From NCBI RefSeq assembly GCF_030272615.1, contig NC_081413.1, positions 19,416,285 to 19,480,284 of the forward strand: a stretch of 64,000 nt of DNA. The letters run 5' to 3'. The notes beneath the pieces were generated by a model, which saw only the letters and a list, made by a program, of their open reading frames with translations, did no database searches and was not told where the DNA came from. This stretch comes from Cryptomeria japonica. Lineage: Eukaryota; Streptophyta; Pinopsida; Cupressales; Cupressaceae. Position 1 is the stretch's first letter. The number at the start of each line of letters is the position of its first letter. This document shows, one piece after another, positions 32,055 through 46,109 of this stretch. The position numbers and the translations under genes were made by a program.

Positions 32055-34385
32055 GCTGTACAGAGCATCAGGCTCCCCTACATACCATAAAATACCAAAA
32101 ACATTCAGAAAAATGTCCTGAAGAAAATACAAAAACATTCAAAGGAAAATCATGCATCCAAACGGTGAACAACCACTCCGGTGGCACCTTGGGTAAGTAC
32201 GATGGCGAAAACCTGGCAAACAAGCGCCACTCGTAAAGGCAATGGCTCCAGTATCTTTCAGGCTCGTTGCGATCACATTCATACATACACACATCCATCC
32301 ATCTAACCATGGCTTGTTATTTGATCTGTAATCCAAGAAAGTACTTCATGCGTCTAGCATCCCGCTTTTTCATAAATCATGTCCAACTTGGGGGCAATGC
32401 CCTTACAATCTAGATGATGGAAGTGGATTCTACATTGTCTTATGATTCATTAAGTTCTTCATTCAAACAATCATCAAAAATCCAAAAACATTCAAAAATA
32501 TCTCGCAAAAATACCAAAAACATTCAAAACTATTACACAAAATCCAAAAACATCGAAAAACCATCGAAAATCACCCAAAAAACATGACAACACCTTGTAC
32601 ATATTCATCCGATCAGATACAAAATACTCACACAAATGACCACTTATCACTCGACCAACACAATCAACATCAACAATCCAAACTGTCTTAAACAAGGATG
32701 CATCCTTTCTTATCAAAACAAAGACAAGATGACATTTTCTTTGACAAGAAAATTATGTTAAGCTATCAAATACTTGGTTGATTTATGAGTACAATCATTT
32801 GTTTATCTGTATCGGGATCTTTCAGCATTGTTTTGTATCGTTTGCGCATTATTTCCGATGAAGTTCTGGGGCATGTACTAATGGTGTCTACGTGGGAAGT
32901 TCACTAAGCTATGTGATCATAGGCAAAAACACAGTCATAGATCATTACGGCTTGCTGACTACAGCGTATACCTCGACCATATGAGCATGAACCATTACCA
33001 AGGATCCTTATTCTTTTATTCTTTATGTATATACTATTTGTTTACAGGTACAATGCTCATTCTTTGGTTCCTCCTCATCCAATTTGGATAAAGGTTTTTA
33101 TTTCTTAGTACGGTATGCACTTGTCTCAGGATATGATCAGCCTAAGATCAAGGAGGATGATCCAAGTCATGCATGAACGAAGATAATCCTTGTCTGTTCC
33201 GCAAGCAATACTCAGGTCAACTTGATCCATTATATCAAGTTGCTTGTATTAACTTGCTATATAAAAATCCATGTAAGAAATACTCTGGTCATCTTGAATC
33301 ATTATGTCAAGATGCTTGTATTCTCTTCCAACATTTTAAAGCTCAATGATGAAAATAGAGCACTATGGATCGTCATTCCATCTCATCTGTATATACTGCA
33401 TTTCGTTGCATTCCACCCATCCATACATTCATAATAGCTACATATCATGCATACGTAGTCATAATAATGCATACTCTATTTTACTCATCTTCTTCCATAG
33501 GACTCGATCCTAGTCCTCCATATCTTCTATCTAACATCAAATCCCCCCTCACCCTCCCTATCTTGATCATCAACATCATCCTAATCCCTTCATCGCTTCC
33601 CATCCTCACTCATCCACAAAATTAAGCCAGTTACTCTATCTACACAGATACATCGACTCCCACACACCTAGACTATCAACAGATACTCTGATCAAGTATC
33701 TTCGGGTCTCAACAGGTAATCGATTATGGTAATCCTAGACTAAATCAGGCATTTATCACAATGACCTAGTCTCAACGGGGCTGCCATGATTCCCCACAGC
33801 CATCCATCACATGCACACACTATCAATTGATCAACCAATCAAACACAATCCAACGGACAATTACATCAATTGTCTACGTCTCAATGAGTATTTTGCTTCA
33901 TATACCTTGACTTCATCGGACAATTACATCAATTGTCTAAGTCACCATCAGGTCACTTTGATTCACTTACTCAGACTTTATCATGTTCAAGCGACCAACT
34001 GACATCAACTGTCACGCTTTGACTTGACCGGGGCAATTAAACCGATTGCACCAGATTGTCCAACCAATTTTGATCAATTGTATAGCATCAATCAAAACCC
34101 CACACTACATCTGCTATGTATCTCTTGCATGACCTCAGGGTACTCGCTGGCTTGTTGTTTCTTCATATTCACTCCATTTTCTCCCATTCTTTCATCATTA
34201 GTTCTAATTTCTTCTATTCTACATCCCCTCCACTTTTCATTTTTTTCGAGAGATCGCCCGATTTTTCAAAAAAATTCGGCCCATCTCTCGAGGGGGCATA
34301 CCACCCATTAAATTTACATTTTATGGGGCATTTCTTCACACCTATTTTTCTTTCTTTGAAACGACGCGATAAACTGCACCGTCTC
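32055..34385 (+). other. 3' noncoding spacer of the Tat element
   Basis: No convincing gene. Contains repeated CCAAAAACATTCAAAA-like units at 32093-32560; a diverged duplication near 33210-33320 (AATACTC-GGTCA-CTTGA and TCAAG-TGCTTGTATT); and CGGACAATTACATCAATTGTC repeated near 33857 and 33918. A polypurine-like CTTGGGGGCAATG lies near 32389. Confidence 0.6.
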
Positions 34386-34398
34386 AAAAAGGGGCAAA
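34386..34398 (+). other. Polypurine tract
   Basis: AAAAAGGGGCAAA immediately before the 3' LTR. Confidence 0.8.
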
Positions 34399-36188
34399 TG
34401 TAGTCACATAAATCTGTCCACTTAATTAAATGAATATTTAATATTTATTTGATTATTTAACCATCAATTAATAATTAATTAAATTAATATATTTAATTAA
34501 TTCATCTTAACCCTCTTCTCCTATTAATTAAATAAATTATTCAATTTATTTGATTTAATTCACTTAACCAAATTCAGACCATTAATTAAATAAATAAATC
34601 ATATTTATTTAATTAAATCTTCTCTCACATTTAAATAAATTAATATTTATTTAAATCCCCCAAAATCCCACCTCACATTTAAATAAATTAACATTTATTT
34701 AAATCACCTTTATCCTCCACCCACTTGTATTTTCCTACAAATGCAAGTTGCACAATTATTTTAAATAAATAATTTATTTAAATCACCTTTATCCTCCACC
34801 CACTTGTATTTTCCTACAAAAGCAAGTTGCACAACTATTTTAAATAAATTATTTATTTAAAATCCTATTTATCCTCACCCACTTGAAACCTTTAATGGTT
34901 TCCCTTAAAGTATTCAAACTTGATGGCTTTAAAGTCTTCAAACTTGATGGCTTCCTTCTATAGTCTTCTTAAAGACTTTAATGGTTTTCCTTAAAGTCTT
35001 CAAGCCTTTAATGGTTTCCCTCAAAGTCTTCAAGCATTTTAAATGCTTTATCTTATTTTTCTCATTTAAATAAATTAATATTTATTTGAATATTTATCCA
35101 AATACAACTTGCACACATTTATTGAAATAAATGAATTTTTATTTTAATAAAATCCTATTTTCCCTCACCCACAAAATCCACTTGTATGCCTAAACCCCTT
35201 CTAGATTCTTCTAAACCCTTCCTAATTAGCCTAATCCATCCCCTAAATATTGTCACATTCCTAAGCAAATTGGAGTCACTTCTCAAAGACTCCAAAGTCT
35301 TTGAAAAGCAATTAATGCTTTGTGTGTTCAACAAATTAACCCTCAAAGTCTTGGATAACCTTTGAAAGCTTTCAACCTTCAACCACTTAATCCCCAAAGT
35401 CTCCAATAACCATTAATGGTTACCTCAAACCCTCCCACATGGTTAAAACATTTGTTTTGACTCAACCTCTACCCAACCCAAAGGTCTCATCAGGCCATTA
35501 ATGCTTTGACCATGATTATCTCTTAAACATTTGCACAAAGGTTTATCCTTGGATTAACTTTTAATCCAATGGGTAATCTTAATTTAGACTTGACCCTTAC
35601 CTTCTAGATAACCATGAGGTCTTCTCAGGCCTTTAATGCCTCCAACCTCTTCTCTCAACCCAATCCTATGTTGACACTTGTCACCATTTTATTGGTGCCA
35701 ATTGTGCACATGGATCCCCAACTTTCAAACTTGGCCCTTGATTAAACCATTCAATCTTAACCCTTCATTTCCCTATTTCTTCTATAAATAGAACCCTTCT
35801 CCTCAAGCAAAAAAGAAGCATTTAGAGTATTGTTGTTATACTGGCATTAGCATAGAGCTTTTTCATAGCATCACTATCTACTCTTGCATAGTATTTGCTT
35901 ATCATATTCAACCATCTTGAATCTCCATATGGCATCCATGGCTAGTGCTAAAAGCTGAGAGCTACACTCATTTGGGACTTGGAGAGGAGAGGAACAAGGG
36001 AGGAGCAACTATGAGCATCTTGATTAGCTATTTCATTCTATGTTTATATGCTTTCTATTTCATGCTTAATATCTCTCTTGATATGCCTGTTTAGGATAAT
36101 CTTTTGTTGCTAACACTAACGTTTGTTTCTTGTGCTCTTGTGTGTGTTGCCATCAAACAGATTTTCTAATCCTTTTTGCAGAGCATCA
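34399..36188 (+). repeat. 3' LTR of the Tat element, 1790 bp
   Basis: Near-identical to 20338-22129. TATA box TATAAATA at 35783-35790. Followed by the AATTC target duplication. Confidence 0.95.
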
Positions 36189-36193
36189 AATTC
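36189..36193. repeat. Target-site duplication, right copy (AATTC)
   Basis: Matches 20333-20337. Confidence 0.92.
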
Positions 36194-37250
36194 TATACTA
36201 ATTATTCATCTATTTAATTAAGTAATTCTTTAATTATTTGATTAAACTAACTATTTCTTCTAATCATTGCCCTTCAACACTTCTAATTATTCTATTTCTA
36301 CTCTCAAATCATTTTAATCAGTTAACCATATCTCAGTTATTAATTAATAATCAATTATTTAATTAATTGCGACATTTTCCTTAGTTAAATAATCTTTATT
36401 ATTTAATTAAGTCTATTTCCTAAGTTTAAATAATTTCATTTAAATTATTTAAATAAACTAACTTATTCTTCCAATTCCCCAAATTCTAATTCCAATTAAT
36501 TCCATCTAATTTCATTTATCTCAAATTCATATTTCCCCAAATTTGAATTTCAATTAATTTCATCTAATTTCATATTTCCAAGTTCACATTAATTTCATGT
36601 GCATTTCAGCATTCGAATGACCAAATTCAAATCCAAATTGAAAACAAAAAATTAAATTCATTTTCAAAATGCTACAACACATGCTAAAATCAGAACTGAT
36701 TGATCAAATTAGTTGTCTAATCAGTTAACTTAGTTAACTCATCAATCATCTTTTTAACTCAAAATCAACTTTTTATGACTAATCCATCAATTCAGTCATC
36801 TCCCTAGTCTATTTAGTTCACTAATCAATCAAGTGAGTTTACTAATCCATCTATTCAGTTTACTCTCCAATCAATCTAGTTGACTACTCAATCAAATGAG
36901 TTAACAAATCAATCAACCCTATTAACTGATCAATCAATTTCAGTTGTCTCCCAATCAACACTTGAGTTCTATTTCTCACCCCCTATGTGTTGAAAATCTA
37001 TAAATTCAACCTCTTTTCATCATTTCAATCTAGCTTTTTTAGAATCACAGTCTTCAAAATATTTGTATGCAAGAAATTGGTGAAATGTCTCAGAGCCATC
37101 AACCACACAAATTGGAGAAGCACAATGGAAGACATGATGCAGGATGAGGGGGTTTCATTTATTTGAATTTATTCTTATCTTGTGTTAATTTCTATTGGTT
37201 TATGTTTGAAATTGCTTTGATAGTTAAGGATTTGATGATTCGTCCTTATT
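36194..37250 (+). repeat. Probable older LTR remnant holding the Tat insertion
   Basis: No ORF. AT-rich TTAATTAA-style sequence like the Tat LTR, then many ATCAATCA/AGTTAACT motifs, and a TATA-like TATAAATT at 36999-37006. Taken with TGTAGACACC at 20312 this looks like one LTR interrupted by the younger element. The 3' end could not be fixed. Confidence 0.4.
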
Positions 37251-38032
37251 TCCTATTTCTGCATTAATGACTTTTAAGCATGAAACACAAATCATAATAT
37301 TTTTTTGTAAGATTTATAATATAAGTATTAGACTCATGTCCGGATGTGACACATATTTTTTTATAACTTTTTATAAAGCAAATAATTATTTATGATTTTT
37401 TTACTACAGCTTTTTAGAAACTCGGAAACTCTTATGTCTGACCACCTTAACTTGGTCAAAACCTTATGAAATTCATTTTTTTTAAATGTTTCTCTATAGT
37501 AGATAAAGCATAGGATGTGACGCATGTGACTTCAAGAAATGTTATACCATTTGAAAGTTATGAGTTTTTTTCAATTAGTCTATCAATCAGGACTTTTGTC
37601 AGAATTCAATTAGAAAATAAATAATAATTATTTATTAAAGTCAAAATAAGACAAGCCATATATTGTTGGAAAGTTGAGAATGCCCTTAAAAACCCCATTT
37701 CGTTTTATCAATTTTGACTATAAAAAAAGTCGTCAGCCACCAGTGGAAAATCTAGAAAATCAAGGAATACTGAAAAACACGTTTTTTCAGTTGACTTCCT
37801 AGGCTTGTCACTTCCAAGCAAAATCCCAAAGCATTCCTGAGTCAAAATTTAAAATTTGAAATTTGTAGAACAAAAAATAGATATCCAATAGAATCGGATA
37901 TCTAGTACAATCGGATAATGGATTTTAATAAATTCAATAACTAAATTTACACATAATTAATCTATTGTTTATTAATATATAATATATTAATATACAATAT
38001 ATTAAAAAATTTAAATAAACTAGTATATGATA
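37251..38032. other. Interspersed repeat remnant, no gene
   Basis: Contains TATGTCTGACCACC, shared with the left flank near 20277, and GGATATCTAG-type motifs near 37900 that resemble AGATATC motifs beyond the satellite near 41810-41930. Confidence 0.5.
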
Positions 38033-38124
38033 TTAGGGAGAGGGAGAGGGGGGAGTAGGGGAGAGAGAAAGATAGAGATTAGGGGAGAGAGAGGGGGGAA
38101 GGGATAGAGAGATGGAGAGATTGG

Positions 38125-38177
<53 letters not shown>

Positions 38178-38242
38178 GGAGGGGGAAGGGAGAGAGAGAG
38201 AGGGGGGGGAAGGAGAGAGAGAGATATGGGGAGGGGAAAGGG

Positions 38243-38279
<37 letters not shown>

Positions 38280-38440
38280 TTAGAGGAGAGGGAGAGATAT
38301 ATTAGGGGGGAGAGAGAGAGAGAGAGGGAGGATATAGAGAGATTAGAAGAGGGAGAGATAGAGACAAAGAGAGGGGGGAAGGGAGAGAGATTAGGGGAGA
38401 GGAGAGAAGGGAGGAGAGAGAGAGAGGGAGGGGGAAAGGG
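38033..38440. repeat. GA-rich repeat, left wall of the satellite
   Basis: About 400 bp of AG-only sequence apart from scattered T, built on GAGATTAGGGGAGAG-like units with a pure (GA)n run near 38125-38174. The reverse complement of this unit forms the right wall at 41471-41793. Confidence 0.9.
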
Positions 38441-41400
38441 TCATATTGTGTCCTATGACCCCTTAAGACACCATTTGATGCCTTAGGTGTCAATTTTTTC
38501 TAAGCAATATTGGCATTTCTTTTTATATTGTAATAATGGTTCATCTTGCCACCTTATGACACACTATGACCCCTTATGACACCATATGGTGTCGTTATAG
38601 GTCATATGGTGTCCTAAGGGGTCATGGGATACCATATAACCCCTAAGGACAACATATGACCCCTTATGACACCAAATTAGGTCGTTATGGGTCTTATGGT
38701 GTCTTAAGCGGTTATATTGTGTCCTAAAACCCCTAAGGACACCATATGACCCCTTACGACACTAAATTATGTTGTTATGGGTCATATCATGTCCTAAGGG
38801 GTCATATTGTGTAATATGACCCCTTTAAGACACCATATGACCGCTTAGGACACAATATGACTCTTTATGACTTTATACAGTGTCGTTATGGGTCATATGA
38901 CCCTTTATGACCCCTTATGCCACCATATGGTATTTTTAGGGGTCATAGGGTGTCCTAAGAGGTCATGGGATACCATATGACCCCTAAGGAAAACATATGA
39001 CACCATATTGGGTCATTAGGGGTCCTATGGTGTCTTAAGGGGTCATATTGTGTCCTACGACCCCTCAGGACAATATATGACACCTTACGACACCAAATTG
39101 TATCATTATGGGTCATTATGTGTCACATCACTGGTTTAAGACACCATATGACCCCTTATGACACAATATGACCCTTTACGACTCTATAAAATGTTGTTAT
39201 GGGTCATATGACCCCTTATGACTCCATATGGTGTCGTTAGGGGTCATATTGTGTCCTAAGGGATCATGCGATACCATATGACCCTTAAGGACAACATATG
39301 ACCCCTTATGACACCATATTGGGTCGTTATGGGTCCTATGGTGTCCTAAGGGTTCATATTCTGTCATGTGACCCTCTATGACATCATATGACCCCTTACA
39401 ACACCAAATTGTGTTGTTATGGGTCATATTGTGTCATATGACCCCTTTAAGACACCGTATGACCCCTTAGGACACAATATGACCCTTTACAACTCTATAC
39501 GGTGTTGATATGGGTCATATGACCCCTTATCACACAATGTGGTGTCGTTAGGTGTGGTATGGTATCCTAAGGGGTCATGGGACACCATATGACCCCTAAG
39601 GAGAATGTATGAGCCCTTATGACACCATATTGGATTGTTATGGGTCCTATGTTGTTCTAAGAGGTCATATTGTATCCTACAACCCCTTAGGATACCATAT
39701 GACCCCTTACGAAACCAAATTGGGTTGTTATGGGTCATATTGTGTCCTAAGGGGATAGATTGTGTCCTATGACCCCTTTAAGATACCATAGGACCCCTTA
39801 GGACATAATATGACCCTTTACGATACTATACGGTGTCGTTATGGGTCATATGACCCCTTATGACATCATATGGTGTTGTTAGAGTTTGTATCATGTTGTA
39901 AGGGGTCATGGGACACCATATGACCCCTAAAGACAATATATGACCCCTTATGATATCATATTGGGTCGTTATGGGTCATATGGTGTCCTAAGGGGTCATA
40001 TTGTGTCACCCTTAGGACACAATATGACCCTTTACAAATCTATATGGTATTGTTATAGGTCATATGACCCCTTATGACACTATATGGTGTTGTTAGGGGT
40101 CATATGGTGTCCTAAGGGATCATGGGATACCATATGACCCCTAAGGACACCATATTGGGTCGTTATTGGTCCTATGGTGTGTTAAGGGGTCATATTGTGT
40201 CTTACAACCCCTTAGGATGTCATATGACCCCGATACTAAATTGTATCGTTATGGGTCATATTGTGTCATATGACCCCTTTAAGATGCCATGTGATCTTTT
40301 AGGACACAATATGACCCTTTATGACTCTATATGGTGTCGTTATGGGTCATATGATCCCTTATGACTCCTTATGACACCATATGGTGTCGTTAGGGGTCAT
40401 ATGGTGTCCTAAGGGGTCATGTGACACCATATGACCCCTAAGGACAACATATGACCCCTTATGACACAATATTGGGGCATTATGGGTCCTATGTTGTGCT
40501 AAGGGGTCATATTGTGTCTTATGACCCCTTAGGACACCATATCACCCCTTACAAAACTAAATTGTATTGTTATGGGTGATATTGTGTCCTAAGGGGACAT
40601 ATTTTGTCATATGACCCCTTTAAGATACCATATGACCCCTTAAGACACAATATGACCCTTTACGACACTATATGATGTTGTTATGGGTCATATGACCCCT
40701 TATGACACCATATAGTGTTGTTAGGGGTTGTATGGTGTCCTAAGGGGTCATGGGACACCATATGACCCCTAAAGACAATATATGACACCTTATAACACCA
40801 TATTGGGTTGTTATGGATCCTATGGTGTTCTAAAGGGTCATATTGTCTCCTACGACCCCTTAGGACACCATATGACCCCTTACAACACCAAATTGTGTTG
40901 TTATGGGTCATATTGTGTCCTAAGGGGTCATATTGTGTCACTCTTAGGATACAATATGATAATTTACGACTATATGGTATTGTTATGGGTCATATATGGT
41001 GTCCTAAGGGGTCATGAGATACCATATGACCCCTAAGGACACCATATTGGGTTGTGATGGGTCATATGGTGTGTTAAGGGGTCATATTATGTCTTACGAC
41101 CCCTTAGGACACCATATGACCCCTTACAATACTAAATTATGTCGTTATGGGTTATTTTGTGTCCTAAGGGGTCATATTGTGTCATATGACCCCTTTACGA
41201 CACTATATGATCCCTTAGGACACAATATGACCCTTTATGACTCTATACAGTGTCGTTATGTGTCATATGACCCCTTATGACACCATATGGTGTCATTAGG
41301 GTTCATATGGTGTCCTAAGGGGTCATGGGACACCATATGACCCCTAAGGACAACATATGACCCCTTATGATACCATATTGGGTCATTATGGGTTCTATTG

Positions 41401-41470
41401 TGTCCTAAGGGGTCATATTGTGTCCTACAACCCTTTAGGACACCATATGACCCCTTATGACATTAAATTA
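38441..41470. repeat. Satellite of dyad-symmetric ~20-bp subunits
   Basis: Subunits of the form ATATGACCCCTTAGGACAC and their reverse complement GTGTCCTAAGGGGTCATAT alternate through 3 kb. A higher-order unit of roughly 300 bp is seen from GTTATGGGTCATATGACC recurring near 38890, 39200, 39510, 39840, 40050, 40340, 40680, 40980 and 41255. Spacing varies from about 215 to 340, so units have gained and lost subunits. Short ORFs in it are products of the repeat. Confidence 0.9.
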
Positions 41471-41711
41471 TCTCTCTCTCTCTCTCTCTCTCTCTCCCTC
41501 TCCCCTAATTTCTCTCTCCCGCCTCCCCTAATCTTTCACTCTCTCTCCCCCTTTCCCCTAATCTCTCTCTCTCCCTCTCCCCTAATCTCTCTCTCCCCCT
41601 CTCCCCTAATCTTTCTCTCTCTCTCTCTCTCTCTCTTCCCCTTTCCTGTAATCTCTCTCCCTATCCCCTAATATCTCTCTCTCTCCCCTAATCTCTCTCT
41701 CCCCCTCCCCT

Positions 41712-41752
<41 letters not shown>

Positions 41753-41793
41753 ATCTCTCTCTCTCTCCCCCTCCCCTATTCTCTTTCTCTCTT
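41471..41793. repeat. TC-rich repeat, right wall of the satellite
   Basis: CTCTCCCCTAATCTCTCTCT units, the reverse complement of the left wall at 38033-38440. Confidence 0.9.
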
Positions 41794-42114
41794 AAATATG
41801 AGTACTGAAATCAGATATCTGATTTCTGCCACTGCCATTAATGTGGCAACAGTAAAAAAAATGGCAGCAACGGGGATTATTTTTAGGACCACAAATTTAT
41901 GCAATAAAATCGGATATCTGATATCTGATTTTTGTAAATAAAAAAGAGCCTTGTGTGCCATTTTATGGATTCCAATGGCCGACATTCTTCACATTTTATT
42001 TTATGTCGACAATCACGGGTTTTCAGACAGGTTAAGACAAATTTGTGCTTTTGAGAGATTCTTAAAGTCAAATCTTACATTGTCAATCATTTAGGAGCAT
42101 CTTTGTGGAGGTAA
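41794..42114. other. Spacer upstream of the split gene
   Basis: No ORF. Has AGATATCTGATTTC motifs near 41813 and CGGATATCTGATATCTGATT near 41913. Might include the promoter of the gene starting at 42115, but no clear TATA box was found. Confidence 0.4.
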
Positions 42115-42465
42115 ATGGGGAGTAGTAGTCACCAGAAGTCTAAACGCAAAAGAAAGCTTTCAAATGACCAAATTGAAGTGTATAGTGAAAGAGATAGAGA
42201 AGGTCATAGGAGGAAAAGACAAGGTATGTTAAATATTGCTAATGTTACTTCAAGTGAAGAGGAAATTGAATTTGAAAATGTTGAACAAGTTATTGAAAAT
42301 GAAAATGTATATTTTGAAAGTGAAAATGTTGAACATGTTTTAAATGTTGAAAGTGATAATGAAAATCCTCAATATGACGTGAGAATGGAAACTGAAAATT
42401 TGGGAGTTGACAATGAAGGTGTCCATAATTTTGGTGTAAATATGAAATTTTTTGACATTGGAGGT
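42115..42465 (+). pseudogene. Split large gene, segment 1 (N-terminus)
   Basis: Opens with ATG after TGTGGAGGTAA. The N-terminus is basic (KSKRKRK, RRKRQG: a possible nuclear signal), followed by an acidic, Asn/Glu/Val-rich tract with repeated ENVE. Frame continuity: GGA GGT ends this segment, and GAA AAT resumes at 45292 after the inserted LTR element, extending a repeated 11-residue pattern of FDIGGE type. The ORF appears to run on to 42510, but its last 15 codons belong to the inserted LTR. Function is discussed under segment 3. Confidence 0.65.
42461..42465. repeat. Target-site duplication GAGGT, left copy
   Basis: Repeated at 45287-45291 on the other side of the LTR element. Confidence 0.9.
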
Positions 42466-42928
42466 TGTGAGATTTTGCCAAGATCAAGAGGAAATGGAAA
42501 GCACAAATAAGAGAGACAAAATAGATGATAGGAATAAACTGTATTCTATTAAGATGAAAATACTGATCAACTGGATCACCAGTCGTTACATACAATGAAT
42601 ATGAGCCTTCTTATATAGGCAAGGTTATATGGATATGTGAGCACACAAACATGACATGTGGCTCAATAAGAAACAAGGGTAGGTAGGAAATAGGTGTGGG
42701 CAGGTAGGAGAAACAATATAATATTCCACATGAGGTGGATCACCCACTGAACGTGGAGTGTAACAACAAGATCAACACCATAAAAGGTGGAAATTCTCCT
42801 ACACACACTATCCCAATGTGGCACAAACACCCAAGTGTCTCATACCCAAACTAAGATGAAATGCATTTCCTAAGTAAACTTAAGTAAGGTGTAATAATAT
42901 TCAAGATGAATAATGATTTACACCAACA
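42466..42928 (-). repeat. 3' LTR of the non-autonomous Copia-like element
   Basis: Same family as 44845-45286. TATA box TATATAAG on the minus strand at 42610-42617. CCCCCC at 42929-42934 is the plus-strand image of the polypurine tract. Confidence 0.9.
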
Positions 42929-42934
42929 CCCCCC

Positions 42935-44830
<1,896 letters not shown>

Positions 44831-44844
44831 TGGCTCTAATACCA
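44831..44844 (-). other. Primer binding site (initiator Met tRNA type)
   Basis: Minus-strand TGGTATTAGAGCCA directly next to the LTR; the common plant form is TGGTATCAGAGC. Confidence 0.85.
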
Positions 44845-45286
44845 TGTGAGATTTTGCCAAGATCAAGAGGCAATAGAAAGCACAAATAAGAGAGATAAAA
44901 TAGATGATAGGAATAAACTTTATTCTATCAAGATGAAAATACTGATCAACTGGATCATCGATCGTTACATATAATGAATATGAGCTTTCTTATATAGGCA
45001 AGGCTATATGGATATGTGAGCACACAAACATGACATGTGGCTTAATAAGAAACAAGGGTATGTAGGAGAAACAATATACTATTCCACATGAGGTGGATCA
45101 CCCACTGAATATGGAGTGTAACAACAAGATCAACACCATAAAAGGTGGAAATTGTCCTACACACACTATCCCAATGTGGCACAAACACCCAGGTGTCTCA
45201 TACCCAAACTAATATGAAATGCATTTCCTAAGTAAAGTTAAGTAAGGTGTAATAATATTCAAGATGAATAATTATTTACACCAACA
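44845..45286 (-). repeat. 5' LTR of the non-autonomous Copia-like element
   Basis: Matches 42466-42928 except a 21-bp gap and scattered substitutions. TATATAAG on the minus strand at 44989-44996. Confidence 0.9.
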
Positions 45287-45291
45287 GAGGT
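45287..45291. repeat. Target-site duplication GAGGT, right copy
   Basis: Matches 42461-42465. Confidence 0.9.
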
Positions 45292-46025
45292 GAAAATATA
45301 GAAAATTTTGACATAGGAGGTGAACGTGTAGAAAATTTTGACATTGGAAGTGAAAATTTGAAAAACTTTGACATTGAAGGTGGAATTGCTCAACCAAGTG
45401 AACAATATGTAACACCTAATTACTTCAGAAATGAAGACCCTATCATGGATGAAAGACAAATTCCAAATCCAAGACCTTCAAGAACCCCAAAATGGTTACT
45501 TGAAATTGATGAGAACATTATTGCGAATCTTGAAGGAAAGAGGTCAACAAGAACTGTTTGATTGTGAGCTACACAACTTTTCGATCAAAATTTTAGCAAT
45601 AAGACATTGAGTGAGCAATGCCAAATTTTTGTTCAATCGCTATAGATGATAAAGATGAGACCATTGCTAAACAAATTGAAGATTCGTATGAACAAGAAGA
45701 TGGAGAGAAACTCTATTATTGCCAAAATTCTATTTGATTCTCTCAATTGCATTGGAAAGAATACCAAGGAAAGAGATAAGAGATCCGCTCAAAGAGTGAT
45801 TACAACCTCCTTAGTAAGCCATCAATTGAGGAAGGCATGTCAAATGAGACAAAATTGTATTCATTTGAACACAAACCATAAAACTTTGGATAGAGCACTT
45901 ACACAAAGACAAAGACTTGACGATCCACTTCAACATGATACATGGGCTTTTGGTGGGAGGCTTCCATGCATTGATAGAAAGTTGACTGGAAATGTGAAGG
46001 AGGAGATTCAACAATTTTGGCACTC
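45292..46025 (+). pseudogene. Split large gene, segment 2
   Basis: Continues segment 1 in the same frame with more FDIGG-type repeats (ENFDIGGERVENFDIGSEN), then SRTPKWLLEIDENIIANL. At least three frame changes follow between about 45545 and 45725: fragments QELFDCELHNFSI, NFCSIAI and ILFDSLNCIGK lie in different frames. The last part, SAQRVITTSLVSHQLRKAC to EEIQQFWH, is open to the second insertion. The His codon CAC at 46021 belongs to the CACTC target duplication. Confidence 0.65.
46021..46025. repeat. Target-site duplication CACTC, left copy
   Basis: Repeated at 50859-50863. Across the junction the reading frame goes from Phe-Trp-His-Ser to Asn-Ser-Arg-Val without shift. Confidence 0.85.
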
Positions 46026-46109
46026 TGTTAGTCCGCTCTTTTTTGTCTATTTTTTCGCATTCTTTAAATATTTTTCCCCTTGCAATTTGTTTTCTTGAAC
46101 TGAACCTCT

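Larger units (their letters stand above)
20338..36188 (+). mobile_element. Complete Gypsy/Tat LTR retrotransposon, 15.85 kb
   Basis: All structural parts are present: 5-bp target duplication AATTC, LTRs of 1792 and 1790 bp, PBS, 2.6-kb leader, gag, protease, G-patch-like motif, reverse transcriptase, two RNase H domains, integrase, 2.3-kb spacer, polypurine tract. The second RNase H of archaeal type plus the domain order place it in the Tat lineage of plant Gypsy elements. The LTRs differ at about six positions and one 2-bp gap, indicating recent insertion. One long frame (24768-32054, 2429 codons) has only two stops. Confidence 0.95.

Noticed and set aside
33365-34403. Overlapping small ORFs in the 3' spacer of the Tat element
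   Set aside because: Several frames are open by chance; no conserved motif, and the position is noncoding in related elements.
38441-41470. CRISPR-like array
   Set aside because: Regular short repeats, but no unique spacers, with inverted copies throughout and a plant context.
38302-41671. Numerous 60-100 codon ORFs in the satellite and GA/TC walls
   Set aside because: They translate the repeat units (WCCKGSY, SLSLSL types) on both strands. The repetition explains the openness.
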